Positions 40,069-49,776 are shown, counted from the stretch's first letter. The stretch is 61,819 nt of DNA from JAZLJD01 sp045617725 (GCA_045617725.1 JAZLJD010000074.1:1-61819), one strand, 5' to 3'. Notes: a model not told the origin generated them from the letters alone. Made by a program: numbers and translations.

Positions 40069-40995
40069 CTATTGCTTCGTCCCGTGCAAAAAATAATAGA
40101 AATCTTCATACACCTGCTGCCGGCACTCCTCGTTAAAGATTTCATGCCGCAACCCGTCATAAACCACACAGGTAACATTCTGCATACCGGCCTGCTCATA
40201 ACGACGTGCCACTTCTTTCGGAGCAGCTCCGTAAGCACCAACCGGGTCCTCCGCTCCGGCCGTCACCAATATGGGAAGTTGTTTATTGGAAAGTGCGAAG
40301 GCTTCCGGCTTCTGGCATCCTTCAATCAGCTTAAACATCGTCTGAAAACCATTGCCGGTAAATACAAATCCGCACAAATCATCCGCCATATATTTCTTGA
40401 CGCTCGCTTCATTGGAACTGAGCCATTCAAAGCCTGTCGAAGCGCCCGGGATTCTCTTGCAGTAGGAACCGAAGGCGATTACATTAATCAGGCCGGCTTT
40501 TCTTTTGGCTCCGCCAAAAAATACCTTCATTCCGGCAAGGAACTGTCCCATTTTTAATACAAACGGTGCCTGCCATCCCGTGCCGCAGACAATCGCGCCG
40601 GCGAGTTCGTCCGAATAAAGTGCCAAATAATTGCGAAGTACAAACGAGCCCATCGAATGGCCCAGCACATAGTAGGGCACATCCGGGAATTCGGCTTTCG
40701 TGCGTTCGGTGAGTGTGTGCACATCCGAAACGACTGCCTCAGCGGCGTGTTCCTTTGTAAAGTACCCGCGCTCCTCTACTGCTGCCAGAGGGCCGTGGCC
40801 CAGGTGATCGTTGCCGGTTACTACGAATCCTTTTTCGCAGAAAAAGGTTGCCAGTTCTTCATAGCGGTTCATATACTCGGCCATTCCGTGTACAATCTGC
40901 AGTACGCCGACCGGAGTGCCCTCGGGTTGCCAGCGAAGTGCCCGAATTTCGTGAATGCCATCGGATGAAGGATAAAAGAATTCTTTTTTAGTCAT
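40069..40995 (-). CDS. Alpha/beta hydrolase, monoacylglycerol-lipase-like
   Basis: A 308-residue serine hydrolase of the Hydrolase_4 group. The oxyanion segment is LQIVHGMAEYMNRYEELATF, the nucleophile elbow GHSMGSFVLR, the acid Asp in TAGAEDPVG and the base His in YDGLRHEIFNE. No signal peptide is present. The likely substrate is a lysophospholipid or monoacylglycerol. It starts after AAGGGGG and leads the hydrolase-acetyltransferase pair. Confidence 0.92.
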   Translation of the reverse strand: MTKKEFFYPSSDGIHEIRALRWQPEGTPVGVLQIVHGMAEYMNRYEELATFFCEKGFVVTGNDHLGHGPLAAVEERGYFTKEHAAEAVVSDVHTLTERTKAEFPDVPYYVLGHSMGSFVLRNYLALYSDELAGAIVCGTGWQAPFVLKMGQFLAGMKVFFGGAKRKAGLINVIAFGSYCKRIPGASTGFEWLSSNEASVKKYMADDLCGFVFTGNGFQTMFKLIEGCQKPEAFALSNKQLPILVTAGAEDPVGAYGAAPKEVARRYEQAGMQNVTCVVYDGLRHEIFNEECRQQVYEDFYYFLHGTKQ

Positions 40996-41046
40996 TAAGA
41001 ATACCCCCTTAAATCACCTACCATTATTCAGCACTTTAATTATACC

Positions 41047-41080
41047 GAAAAAGAGCCCGAATGGCAATCATTCGGGCTCT
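41047..41080 (-). terminator. Terminator of metG
   Basis: Perfect 12-bp stem AGAGCCCGAATG (41052-41063) with CATTCGGGCTCT (41069-41080), followed by TTTTTCGG on the minus strand. Confidence 0.88.
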
Positions 41081-41093
41081 GTGTAACTATTGG

Positions 41094-43073
41094 TTAACCG
41101 ATTTCAGATCCGGAAGGTACATCCTTCTCGGGTTTCATCAGTGCGAGCGTTCCGTCGGGTCCCTCTGCACAAAGCAGCATTCCCTCGCTCTTTAATCCGG
41201 CAATCTCTCTGGGCTGCAGGTTAAGCAGTACCATTACTTTTTTGCCAACCATTTCTTCTGCACTGTAGTGCTGCTTGATTCCGGAAAGAATCTGCTTCAC
41301 TTCACTGCCGATTTTGACCTGTGAGCACAGAAGCTTTTTGGACTTCGGTACCTCCTCGCATTTCAGAATTTCACCGACTACGAACTGCATAGCGGCAAAA
41401 TCATCATATGTAATAAGGTCCTTTAACGAAACCTGTATCTCGTCTTCCACAGCGGCCTCCTGCTCCTCTGCAGGTGCTGCTACCTCCGCCTTCTGGATAG
41501 CGGCGATTCTATCTGCCTCAGCCTGTACATCCTTCGGATCGAGACGTGCAAACAGAATCTCCGGGGTCTCCGTTACCTTATTGCCGCTCTTGTAAAGACC
41601 AAACTGCTCCAGTGTATCAAAGTCTCTGAGCTCTGTGTTTAACTGTGCGGCAATCTTCTCAGCCGTTTCGGGAAGGTAAGGCCAAAGAAGACTTGCGCCG
41701 ATTACAATGCTTTCGGTCAGATTGTAAAGAACGGTTGCAAGACGATCCTTCTTGGTTTCATCTTTGGCAAGCACCCAGGGCTGTGTCTCATCAATATATT
41801 TGTTGCAGCGTTTGAACAAAGCGAAAATCTCGGTAATGGCATCAGCCACACGAAGCTCGTTCATCTTGCTTTCAACGCGTGCATAGGTTTCGGTTGCTAC
41901 GGATTTAAGATCAGCATCCACATCCTCGCATACGCCACCGTCACGAACAACGCCGTCAAAGTACTTGTTGCTCATCGAAATCGTACGGTTCACAAGGTTT
42001 CCGAGTACATTGGCAAGGTCCGTGTTGATACGCTCGGTCAGAAGACTCCAGGAAATGGAACCGTCATTCTCGAACGGCATCTCATGAATCATAAAGTAAC
42101 GAACCGCATCCACGCCCAGGAACGCAGCAAGGTCATCCGCATAAAGAACATTGCCGCGGGACTTACTCATCTTGCCATCTCCGGACAAAAGCCAGGGATG
42201 ACCGAATACCTGCTTCGGAAGCTCCTCACCCAGTGCCATCAGGAAGATGGGCCAGTAAATGGTATGGAAACGAACAATATCCTTGCCAATCAGATGAAGA
42301 TCTGCGGGCCAGTATTTCTTATAATTCTCACCGGAATTGCCGTCAACATCATAGCCAAGGCCGGTGATGTAGTTTGAAAGTGCATCCAGCCATACATAAA
42401 CTACGTGCTTCTCATCAAAATCTACCGGGATACCCCAGCTGAAGCTGGTTCTGGATACACACAGATCCTGAAGTCCGGGAAGAAGGAAGTTGTTCATCAT
42501 CTCGTTCTTACGGGATACCGGCTGAATAAACTCGGGATGTGTATTGATATGCTCGATCAGGCGATCTGCATACTTGCTCATTCTGAAGAAATAAGCTTCC
42601 TCTTTGGCAGGCTTAACCTCACGACCACAGTCGGGGCACTTGCCATCAACCAGCTGGGATTCTGTCCAGAAGGACTCGCAGGGAGTACAGTAAAGTCCTT
42701 CATAGGAACTCTTGTAAATATCGCCCTGCTCATAGAACTTTCTGAACATCTTCTGAATCTGCTTCTCATGGTCCGCATCCGTGGTACGTATAAACTTGTC
42801 GTAGGAGGTATTCAGGCAATCACAAATGCCCTTAATCTCTCCGGCTACCTTGTCAACAAATTCCTTCGGGCTTATTCCGGCTTCCTGAGCCTTTAACTCA
42901 ATCTTCTGGCCGTGCTCGTCCGTGCCGGTCTGGAAGAATACATCATAGCCGTCTTTTCTCTTGAATCTGGCAATACTGTCGGCAAGAACAATTTCGTAGC
43001 TGTTGCCGATATGAGGCTTGCCGGAAGTATATGCAATTGCTGTTGTTATATAATATGGTCCTTTATTAGTCAT
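41094..43073 (-). CDS. metG: Methionyl-tRNA synthetase
   Basis: A 659-residue class I synthetase. The HIGH-type motif is SGKPHIGNSYEIV, the zinc knuckle CTPCESFWTESQLVDGKCPDCG-like pair supplies two CXXC sets near 128-150, and the KMSKS loop is KMSKSRGN. Residues 555-659 form a C-terminal EMAP-like tRNA-binding domain (LKDLITYDDFAAMQFVVGEI) as in Bacillus. The start follows GAAAGGTGAG. No T-box leader is visible in the 42-nt upstream gap. Confidence 0.97.
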   Translation of the reverse strand: MTNKGPYYITTAIAYTSGKPHIGNSYEIVLADSIARFKRKDGYDVFFQTGTDEHGQKIELKAQEAGISPKEFVDKVAGEIKGICDCLNTSYDKFIRTTDADHEKQIQKMFRKFYEQGDIYKSSYEGLYCTPCESFWTESQLVDGKCPDCGREVKPAKEEAYFFRMSKYADRLIEHINTHPEFIQPVSRKNEMMNNFLLPGLQDLCVSRTSFSWGIPVDFDEKHVVYVWLDALSNYITGLGYDVDGNSGENYKKYWPADLHLIGKDIVRFHTIYWPIFLMALGEELPKQVFGHPWLLSGDGKMSKSRGNVLYADDLAAFLGVDAVRYFMIHEMPFENDGSISWSLLTERINTDLANVLGNLVNRTISMSNKYFDGVVRDGGVCEDVDADLKSVATETYARVESKMNELRVADAITEIFALFKRCNKYIDETQPWVLAKDETKKDRLATVLYNLTESIVIGASLLWPYLPETAEKIAAQLNTELRDFDTLEQFGLYKSGNKVTETPEILFARLDPKDVQAEADRIAAIQKAEVAAPAEEQEAAVEDEIQVSLKDLITYDDFAAMQFVVGEILKCEEVPKSKKLLCSQVKIGSEVKQILSGIKQHYSAEEMVGKKVMVLLNLQPREIAGLKSEGMLLCAEGPDGTLALMKPEKDVPSGSEIG

Positions 43074-43115
43074 AATATCTCACCTTTCTCGTGTTCTTAA
43101 CGAATTACTATTCTA

Positions 43116-43871
43116 TCAATCCTTGATGGATAACGCAACGGGACAATGATCGGAACCCGTAACTTCTTTCATGATATAAGCGTCTTCAAGACGCTCACGC
43201 ATTCGATCGGATACCACGAAATAATCGATACGCCAGCCGATATTTTTCTCTCTCGCATGAAAACGGTAGGACCACCAGGAGTAGCAATCTGCCGCATCCG
43301 GATAAAAATAACGGAAGCTGTCGGTAAATCCTGCTGCTAAAAGATCCGTGAACTTACCCCTCTCCTCATCAGAAAATCCCGGATTCCCATGATTGGTTTT
43401 TGGATTCTTAAGATCAATCTCTTCATGCGCCACATTCAGATCACCGCAGAAGATAACCGGTTTCTTTTGATCCAGCTCTTTAATATAGGAAAGGAAAGCA
43501 TCCTCCCAGGCCATTCGGAAATCAAGTCTCTTAAGTTCTTCCTGGGCGTTGGGCACATAAACGCATATCAGGAAAAACTCGGGATACTCCAGCGTAATCA
43601 TACGACCCTCGTGATCAAACTCGTCAATTCCGAGTCCGTATGTAACCCGGAGCGGTTTGTGCTTTGTAAATACTGCCGTTCCGGAGTAGCCCTTTTTGTC
43701 AGCGTAGCTGTAGTACTGCTCATAACCCGGAAGGTCCAGTGTAAACTGCCCCTCGGAAATCTTGGTCTCCTGCAGGCAGAAAAAATCAGCATCAAGGGAA
43801 AGCAGCGTCGCAAGTGCTCCCTTGTCATAAACCGCACGTATTCCGTTTACATTCCAAGAAATAAATTTCAT
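43116..43871 (-). CDS. xth: Exodeoxyribonuclease III
   Basis: A 251-residue AP endonuclease/3'-exonuclease. Motifs FISWNVNGIRAVYDKG, CLQETKISEG, FCGDLNVAHEEIDLKNP, YSWWSYRFHAREKNIGWRID and SDHCPVAL contain the catalytic Asn, Glu, Asp and His of the EEP family. The length is that of ExoA. It follows the histidine phosphatase gene after 16 nt. Confidence 0.96.
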   Translation of the reverse strand: MKFISWNVNGIRAVYDKGALATLLSLDADFFCLQETKISEGQFTLDLPGYEQYYSYADKKGYSGTAVFTKHKPLRVTYGLGIDEFDHEGRMITLEYPEFFLICVYVPNAQEELKRLDFRMAWEDAFLSYIKELDQKKPVIFCGDLNVAHEEIDLKNPKTNHGNPGFSDEERGKFTDLLAAGFTDSFRYFYPDAADCYSWWSYRFHAREKNIGWRIDYFVVSDRMRERLEDAYIMKEVTGSDHCPVALSIKD

Positions 43872-43887
43872 ACCCTATCCTCTGTAC

Positions 43888-44598
43888 TTACTGTTGAAAA
43901 GCATGAGCGAAATAACCGGATGAGGAAATCTCTGCTCCGTTTCTTGTAAGATGCGTGGCATCACCCATAAACTGACACCGAAACGCCGCCGTTCCTGCTT
44001 CTCTTTCCTCTGTCTGCAGAACGGTTACCGCCGTCGGGGCCACGAAAAAGCCCTGCCACAAAACCACCGGAGAGATGCCCAGCAGATGACCCATCATCAT
44101 AAAGCTGACACCCAGATGGCAAAAAACAACGATTGTATCGTCGGAAGACCTGTCAAAATGATAAACCATACCATCTCTGTGATAACCGTACCGACTCAAT
44201 ACGGAATCGATTCCGGAACATACCATTTCGTATTTCTCACGCATGTTACCGGACTGATAGAGCGGCGTATCACACCATTTGTCTTTGTCGTACAAATCGG
44301 GATACTTCGTCCAAAACTCCGGATACCAGTCCCAGGGAAGTCTGTCCGCGCCGGTTTCCGGATCCTTCACGGGATAGGAGCATTCCCGAAGCCAGTCATA
44401 AACCGTCGCTTCACGATGCACCTTCTCAAGTGTATACGCTGCAGTCGCTTGTGCCCTGCCGAGCGGAGAACAGAGGAACTCCGTAACATCCCAGTCCTTC
44501 ACACGTTCCGAAAGGATTTCAGCTTCTTTTTGGCCACGCTCCGTTAATGTATCATGCACATAATCCGGATCGCCATGGCGAATGAATATCAATCGCAT
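43888..44598 (-). CDS. Histidine phosphatase family protein
   Basis: A 236-residue phosphoglycerate-mutase-like phosphatase. The catalytic RHG is in MRLIFIRHGDPDY and the second His in VVFCHLGVSFMM. It may be a phosphatase of a small metabolite; a cofactor-independent mutase role is not suggested. A family-2 repeat lies just upstream, ending 17 nt before the start codon. Confidence 0.88.
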   Translation of the reverse strand: MRLIFIRHGDPDYVHDTLTERGQKEAEILSERVKDWDVTEFLCSPLGRAQATAAYTLEKVHREATVYDWLRECSYPVKDPETGADRLPWDWYPEFWTKYPDLYDKDKWCDTPLYQSGNMREKYEMVCSGIDSVLSRYGYHRDGMVYHFDRSSDDTIVVFCHLGVSFMMMGHLLGISPVVLWQGFFVAPTAVTVLQTEEREAGTAAFRCQFMGDATHLTRNGAEISSSGYFAHAFQQ

Positions 44599-44614
44599 AC
44601 GGTCACCATCCTCG

Positions 44615-44705
44615 TCTGTCAGGCTCCGCCCGACAGATGATTAGCAGTCGCCAAATGTCCACTCGCGCAAGCGCGGTGTCCACTTGGCTCGTTGCCATAA
44701 CAAAA
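44615..44705 (-). repeat. Family-2 structured repeat, copy upstream of histidine phosphatase
   Basis: A 91-nt copy with a handful of mismatches to 22339-22429. As there, it starts in the T-run of a terminator on the minus strand and ends just before the next gene, so its position and orientation relative to neighbours are conserved. Confidence 0.85.
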
Positions 44706-44708
44706 GAG

Positions 44709-44737
44709 AACGGGCCTTCCGATATGGAAAGCCCGAC
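44709..44737 (-). terminator. Terminator of degV
   Basis: Stem CGGGCCTTCC (44711-44720) with GGAAAGCCCG (44726-44735), with mismatch in one pair, followed by TTCTCTTTT on the minus strand. The repeat at 44615-44705 begins in this T-run. Confidence 0.75.
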
Positions 44738-44740
44738 AAA

Positions 44741-45592
44741 TTACTTCATGTAGAAAAGAACACCCAGGGTTCCCCAACCGCAATGGCATGCAATAACTCC
44801 GCCTGCATCGGTCTCCACAATCTCCTTAAATACTCCGAGACTCTCAAGGTATTCCCGAACTGCTGCCACAATCTCCGGTTCTGTACCGGAGTGTGTAATG
44901 AACACAATGTCATGGCGACAATTCAACAAAGATTCTTCCATATCTTTAACATATTTTAATGTAACTGCTTTCAAATTACCACGGTACTTTGTGGAAACGC
45001 CCATCTTGCCATCCTTCACTTCAATGCGGGGATGAATCTTGAGTGTATTGCCAAGCAAAGCGGTCGTTGCGGTACAACGGCCTCCACGAGCCAGGTAAGT
45101 AAGTGTATCTACTACAAAGCTGGCACGAACTTCCGAACGAAGTGCGCTGATGTTCTCAACAATCTCCGTAACCGACATACCTTCTTCTACCATCTGAGCT
45201 GCCCGGATAAGCTGTAATCCGACTCCGGTAGAAAGGTTCATGGAATCTACAACGTGAATATGATCCGTCTCAAGCTCTCCGGCTACAAGGCGAATAACAT
45301 TGCAGGTCGTACTCATTGCTTCGGAAATACCGATGTAAATGATGTCGTCTCCCGCCTCAATATAAGGACGCATTCGATCACATACCATATCAATGGCCGG
45401 AGCAGCCGTCTTGGGAATGGTCTTATTTCGGTCAGCCCACTCGTAAATCTCATCGCGGGTAATCTCTTCCTTATCAAAATAGCTTCGGTCATCTAATACT
45501 ATATTTAAAGGAATAACATGAATATTATACTTCTCAATCTGCTCTGCAGAAAGATCACAGGTACTGTCTGTAAAAATCTGTATTGTACTCAT
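44741..45592 (-). CDS. DegV family fatty-acid-binding protein
   Basis: A 283-residue DegV/FakB-type protein that binds a fatty acid for phosphorylation by FakA. Landmarks are IFTDSTCDLSAEQIEKYNIH, TAAPAIDMVCDRM and IVFITHSGTEPEIVAAV near the C-terminus. ATG 45592 is preferred (AAAGGAG upstream); a GTG is directly before it. No FakA is next to it. Confidence 0.92.
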   Translation of the reverse strand: MSTIQIFTDSTCDLSAEQIEKYNIHVIPLNIVLDDRSYFDKEEITRDEIYEWADRNKTIPKTAAPAIDMVCDRMRPYIEAGDDIIYIGISEAMSTTCNVIRLVAGELETDHIHVVDSMNLSTGVGLQLIRAAQMVEEGMSVTEIVENISALRSEVRASFVVDTLTYLARGGRCTATTALLGNTLKIHPRIEVKDGKMGVSTKYRGNLKAVTLKYVKDMEESLLNCRHDIVFITHSGTEPEIVAAVREYLESLGVFKEIVETDAGGVIACHCGWGTLGVLFYMK

Positions 45593-45697
45593 CACAGTCT
45601 CCTTTCAATAATCTGAAGTTGATACTTTGAGCATTATAACACAAATGGGGAGAAAAAGAAAAGTACTTTGCGGATATATACATTTGTGCTCAATTTG

Positions 45698-45706
45698 TGA
45701 TATAAT
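45698..45706 (+). promoter_or_regulatory. Extended -10 promoter of the SPFH gene
   Basis: TGA-TATAAT, within the 16-mer TTGTGATATAATATCG also found at 15661-15676. The leader to the ATG is about 50 nt. Confidence 0.6.
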
Positions 45707-45759
45707 ATCGTACAAGTATACGGGGAGCCCATCCCTGACGCTCAAAGGAGGAATAGTAA

Positions 45760-47127
45760 ATGGGATTACTTAGAACAGCCGTTAATGCTGTTAAAAACGT
45801 AGCCAATAACGTAACAAATGTAGCCGGAAGCGCTATCGGTAGCGTAGTAAGCGATCAGTATCGTGAGTACTTCTACTGTGACGCATTCAACGACAATGTA
45901 CTTATGGCCAAAGGTAAAAAGCGCGAAACAAAGCGCGGCAATAACAATGGTGTGGATAACATCATTACCAACGGTTCCATCATTGCAGTTAACGAAGGTC
46001 AGTTCATGATGATTGTTGATCAGGGACAGATTGTTGAGTTCTGTGGTGAAGCCGGAGAATTCATTTGGGACGCTTCTTCCGAGCCTTCCTTCTTCTATGG
46101 AAGTTTCAAGGACAATATCGGCAAGACTGCCGGTGAGATTTGGAAACGTTTCACTTTCGGTGGTGAAATTCCTAAGGATCAGCGCATTTACTTCTTTAAT
46201 ACGAAGCATGTCAGCAACAACCTGTTCGGAACTGCCAGCCCGATTCCTTTCCGTGTAGTAGATGCAAGATTAGGTCTTGATCTTGATACCACCGTTCGTT
46301 GCAACGGTAGCTACGTATTCCAGATTGAGGATCCTATCCTCTTCTACAAAAACGTATGTGCCAATGTTCCCGGAAGCTACACCCGTGACATGATCATCGA
46401 TCAGATGAAATCTGAATTTATCAGTGCTCTTCAGCCTGCTTTGGCCAGAATCAGCGCTTTGGGAATTCGTTATAACGAAGTTCCCGCTCACACCACAGAG
46501 CTCACCGACTTCCTTCGTGATGAGTTAACCGCACAGTGGAACAACCTCCGTGGTATCAACGTTGTAACCGTTGCAATCAATGCCCTCAAGCTTTCCGATG
46601 AAGATGAGGCAATGATCAAAGATATCCAGAAGACCGCTGTTTTCGCCAATAAGAGCATGGCAGGTGCTGCACTTGTTACCGGTCAGAAGGAGGCTATGAT
46701 TGCTGCAGCTAACAACCAGAATGCCGGACCTGTTATGGCATTTGCAGGTATGAACATGGCTGCTCAGGCAGGTGGTATGAATGCTGCAAGTCTCTTTGAC
46801 GGCCAGGGCGGTGGTATGGGACCTGTTGTTACAGCAGCAACTGCAGGCGCAGCTGCTTCCGCTGCTTCCTGGACCTGCTCCTGTGGCAAGGTAAATACCG
46901 GCAAGTTCTGTGCTGAGTGTGGTACTCCGAAGCCCGTTGACGGCTGGACCTGCTCCTGTGGCGCAGTAAACAAAGGTAAATTCTGTGCTGAATGCGGTGC
47001 CAAGAAACCCGCAGGTGCTCCTCAGTACAAATGCGACAAGTGCGGATGGGAACCGGAAGATCCTTCCAATCCTCCTAAGTTCTGTCCTCAGTGTGGCGAT
47101 CCTTTCGGAGATGAGGATCTCGTTTAA
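45760..47127 (+). CDS. SPFH-domain protein with C-terminal zinc ribbons
   Basis: A 455-residue protein. The N-terminal 30 residues are an amphipathic Val/Ala/Asn-rich segment (GLLRTAVNAVKNVANNVTNV) suited to membrane or polymer association. The SPFH (stomatin/flotillin-type) domain covers about 40-300. Three zinc ribbons follow: CSCGKVNTGKFCAECG, CSCGAVNKGKFCAECG and CDKCGWEPEDPSNPPKFCPQCG. The family is related to the virion-core-like (YdjI) proteins. Local membrane-organising or stress roles are inferred. AAGGAGG lies 7 nt before the ATG. Confidence 0.9.
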   Translation: MGLLRTAVNAVKNVANNVTNVAGSAIGSVVSDQYREYFYCDAFNDNVLMAKGKKRETKRGNNNGVDNIITNGSIIAVNEGQFMMIVDQGQIVEFCGEAGEFIWDASSEPSFFYGSFKDNIGKTAGEIWKRFTFGGEIPKDQRIYFFNTKHVSNNLFGTASPIPFRVVDARLGLDLDTTVRCNGSYVFQIEDPILFYKNVCANVPGSYTRDMIIDQMKSEFISALQPALARISALGIRYNEVPAHTTELTDFLRDELTAQWNNLRGINVVTVAINALKLSDEDEAMIKDIQKTAVFANKSMAGAALVTGQKEAMIAAANNQNAGPVMAFAGMNMAAQAGGMNAASLFDGQGGGMGPVVTAATAGAAASAASWTCSCGKVNTGKFCAECGTPKPVDGWTCSCGAVNKGKFCAECGAKKPAGAPQYKCDKCGWEPEDPSNPPKFCPQCGDPFGDEDLV

Positions 47128-47163
47128 TAGTTATTAGTTAATAACGAAACAAAGCAGTATCCG

Positions 47164-47193
47164 GCTGCCGGTCGATTGACCGGCAGCTTTTTG
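47164..47193 (+). terminator. Terminator of the SPFH gene
   Basis: Perfect 10-bp stem GCTGCCGGTC (47164-47173) with GACCGGCAGC (47178-47187), followed by TTTTTGTTTT. Confidence 0.88.
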
Positions 47194-47310
47194 TTTTGCA
47201 TAGTACTAAAGTAACAATTTAGCTTTGTTTAGGCACTTATTAACTCTTCATTTAAGTGATTTAAGTAATTTTTAACAAGAAAACACATGAATCGTGGTTT
47301 ATTCTGTACC

Positions 47311-47339
47311 TTGACTGCTTTTTTGCGCATCGTTAAAAT
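47311..47339 (+). promoter_or_regulatory. Promoter of the GH94 phosphorylase gene
   Basis: TTGACT (47311-47316), 17-bp spacer, TAAAAT (47334-47339). A perfect palindrome AGTAAATTTACT (47350-47361) lies just downstream of the predicted start, between promoter and ribosome-binding site, where a repressor would act. Confidence 0.7.
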
Positions 47340-47380
47340 TAAGTAGTAAAGTAAATTTACTCTTTTTTAAGGAGGTCATT

Positions 47381-49762
47381 ATGAATTACGGGTATTTCGA
47401 TGAGAAAGCACGCGAATATGTCATCACAAGACCGGATACACCTTCTGCTTGGGCGAATTATTTAGGTTCCCCCGAGTATGGTGCAATCATCAGCAATAAT
47501 GCGGGTGGTTACAGCTTTGTTAAATCCGGCGCCAATGGACGTATCATTCGTTATCGCTTCAACGGTGTAGCTATGGATCAACCCGGACGCTACGTATATG
47601 TAAAAGATTTAGAGGATGGAGATTATTGGTCAGCTTCCTGGGCTCCCGTTTGCAAGCCGCTCGATTCCTACAAGAGCGAATGCCGTCACGGTACCGCTTA
47701 TACCATTATCTCTTCCGAATATAAAAAGATTCAGGCTGAGACAACCTACTACGTACCGAAGGATGCTACCTACGAAGTATGGCGTTGTAAGATCACCAAT
47801 ACGGATTCCCGTCCGCGTAAGCTGGCAGTCACCGGATACTGTGAATTTGTAAACGACAATAACTACGAGCAGGATCAGGTTAACCTTCAGTACACTTTAT
47901 TCATCACACACACCTACTTCAAAGGCAACTTCATTCTTCAAAAGCAGAACGAAGTATTCCGCGATCCCAATAAGGAACGCTTCCTGGGCTTAGCAGGTGC
48001 AGAAGTAACCTCCTACTGCGGTGACCGCGACAAATTCGTAGGAAGCTATCATTCCTACTCGAATCCCGTAGGTATTGCTGACGGACTTAAAAATGACCTA
48101 AACTACAATGACAATTCCTGTGGAGCTCTCGAAAGCGACGTTACCCTTGCTCCCGGCGAGACCAAAGTATTCACTTATCTTTTGGGACAGAAGCCCGAAG
48201 CCGTTGCCGCTTCCATCATCGCACGCTATGAGGATGCTTCCGTTGTTGACAAAGAACTTGCTGAGCTTAAGGCTTTCTGGCATTCCAAGCTCGACAATCT
48301 CCAGGTTGAAACTCCCGATGAGAACTTCAACAACATGGTGAATGTATGGAATGCATATAACTGCTTCATTACCTTTACCTGGTCAAGAGCCGCATCCTTC
48401 CAGTATTGTGGTCTTCGTAACGGTTTCGGCTATCGTGATACCGTACAGGATATTCAGGGAATTATCCATTTGGCTCCCGAGATGGCAGCCGATCAGATTC
48501 GCTTCATGTTATCCGCACAGGTAACAAACGGAGCCGGCCTTCCTCTTGTTAAGTACACTCACAAGGCAGGTCAGGAAGATACCCCCGATGATGCATCCTA
48601 TGTTCAGGAGACCGGACATCCCAGCTACCGTGCTGACGATGCTCTTTGGCTCTTCCCTACCGTTTATAAATATATTTCCGAAAGCGGTAACATAGCCTTC
48701 CTTGACGAGGAAATCTTCTATGCCAATAACGGCGAAAAGGGTAGCGTTTACGATCACTTAAAGAGAGCTATCAGTTTCTCCATGAATAATCTGGGCAATC
48801 ACGGAATGCCCGCCGGCTTACATGCCGATTGGAACGACTGCTTAAGACTCGGCAAAAAAGGTGAATCTACCTTCGTTGCCTTCCAGCTTGTATATGCAGT
48901 CAAGATTTTGAGAAAGTATGCAGTCCTCAAAAACGATACGGAATACATCGCTTATCTGGATGAAATCAATCGCAAGATGACTGATATCTTAAGCGATTGC
49001 TGGAATGAGGACCGTTGGATTCGCGGTTATAAGGAAGATGGTACCGTTATCGGTAACCGAAAGGATCCCGAAGCTTCCATGTGGCTGAATCCTCAGTCCT
49101 GGTCCGTTATCGCAGACTTCGGCACCAAAGAACAGCAGGAAGCTGCCATGGACAGTGTAGAGCGTGAACTCAACACACCTTACGGCGCTATGGTTATGTA
49201 TCCGCCTTACGACCAACACGGCTTTGATGGAGCTCTCATGATGTGCTTCAATCATTGCACCAAAGAGAATGCCGGCATCTTCTCACAGCCTCAAGGCTGG
49301 CTGATTCTGGCAGAGGCCAAATTAGGACATGGCGACCGTGCATATAAGTACTGGACCGAAGCAGCACCCGCCACATATAACAACAACGCAGAGCTTCGTG
49401 TATTGGAGCCTTACGTATACGGTCAGTTCGTTGAAGGTAAGGAAAGCCCGTTTGCCGGTCGTGCTCATGTACATTGGCTTACCGGAACCGCTTCCACCGT
49501 TATGGTAGGTACCGTAGAAGGTATCCTGGGTCTGAATCCGGAGGCTGAAGGCCTTGTAATCGATCCTTCCATTCCTTCTTCCTGGAAGAATTATCGTTTC
49601 ACCAAGAACTTCCGTGGCAAAAAATTAATTGTCACGGTTTCCAATCCGAACGGTGTACAGCATGGTGTGAAAGCCATCACCGTCAACGGAACCAAAATTG
49701 AGGGTAACCTCATTAAAGATGCTGTCCTCAAGGACACAAATGAAATCCTTGTAGAGATGTAA
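47381..49762 (+). CDS. GH94 disaccharide phosphorylase, cellobiose phosphorylase type
   Basis: A 793-residue cytoplasmic glycoside phosphorylase of GH94, which splits a beta-glucosyl disaccharide with phosphate to glucose-1-phosphate and glucose. The N-terminal beta-sandwich (about 1-270) begins MNYGYFDEKAREYVITRPDT; the barrel has QYCGLRNGFGYRDTVQDIQG and the catalytic acid Asp in LHADWNDCLRLGKKGES. Cellobiose is the most likely substrate by overall match; laminaribiose or cellodextrin specificity cannot be excluded. AAGGAGG lies 6 nt before the ATG and there is no signal peptide. Confidence 0.92.
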   Translation: MNYGYFDEKAREYVITRPDTPSAWANYLGSPEYGAIISNNAGGYSFVKSGANGRIIRYRFNGVAMDQPGRYVYVKDLEDGDYWSASWAPVCKPLDSYKSECRHGTAYTIISSEYKKIQAETTYYVPKDATYEVWRCKITNTDSRPRKLAVTGYCEFVNDNNYEQDQVNLQYTLFITHTYFKGNFILQKQNEVFRDPNKERFLGLAGAEVTSYCGDRDKFVGSYHSYSNPVGIADGLKNDLNYNDNSCGALESDVTLAPGETKVFTYLLGQKPEAVAASIIARYEDASVVDKELAELKAFWHSKLDNLQVETPDENFNNMVNVWNAYNCFITFTWSRAASFQYCGLRNGFGYRDTVQDIQGIIHLAPEMAADQIRFMLSAQVTNGAGLPLVKYTHKAGQEDTPDDASYVQETGHPSYRADDALWLFPTVYKYISESGNIAFLDEEIFYANNGEKGSVYDHLKRAISFSMNNLGNHGMPAGLHADWNDCLRLGKKGESTFVAFQLVYAVKILRKYAVLKNDTEYIAYLDEINRKMTDILSDCWNEDRWIRGYKEDGTVIGNRKDPEASMWLNPQSWSVIADFGTKEQQEAAMDSVERELNTPYGAMVMYPPYDQHGFDGALMMCFNHCTKENAGIFSQPQGWLILAEAKLGHGDRAYKYWTEAAPATYNNNAELRVLEPYVYGQFVEGKESPFAGRAHVHWLTGTASTVMVGTVEGILGLNPEAEGLVIDPSIPSSWKNYRFTKNFRGKKLIVTVSNPNGVQHGVKAITVNGTKIEGNLIKDAVLKDTNEILVEM

Positions 49763-49776
49763 CAAATAAACACAAC

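Noticed and set aside
43074..43115. T-box or other riboswitch upstream of metG.
   Set aside because: The gap to the upstream gene is 42 nt, too short for a T-box, and no S-box motifs are present.
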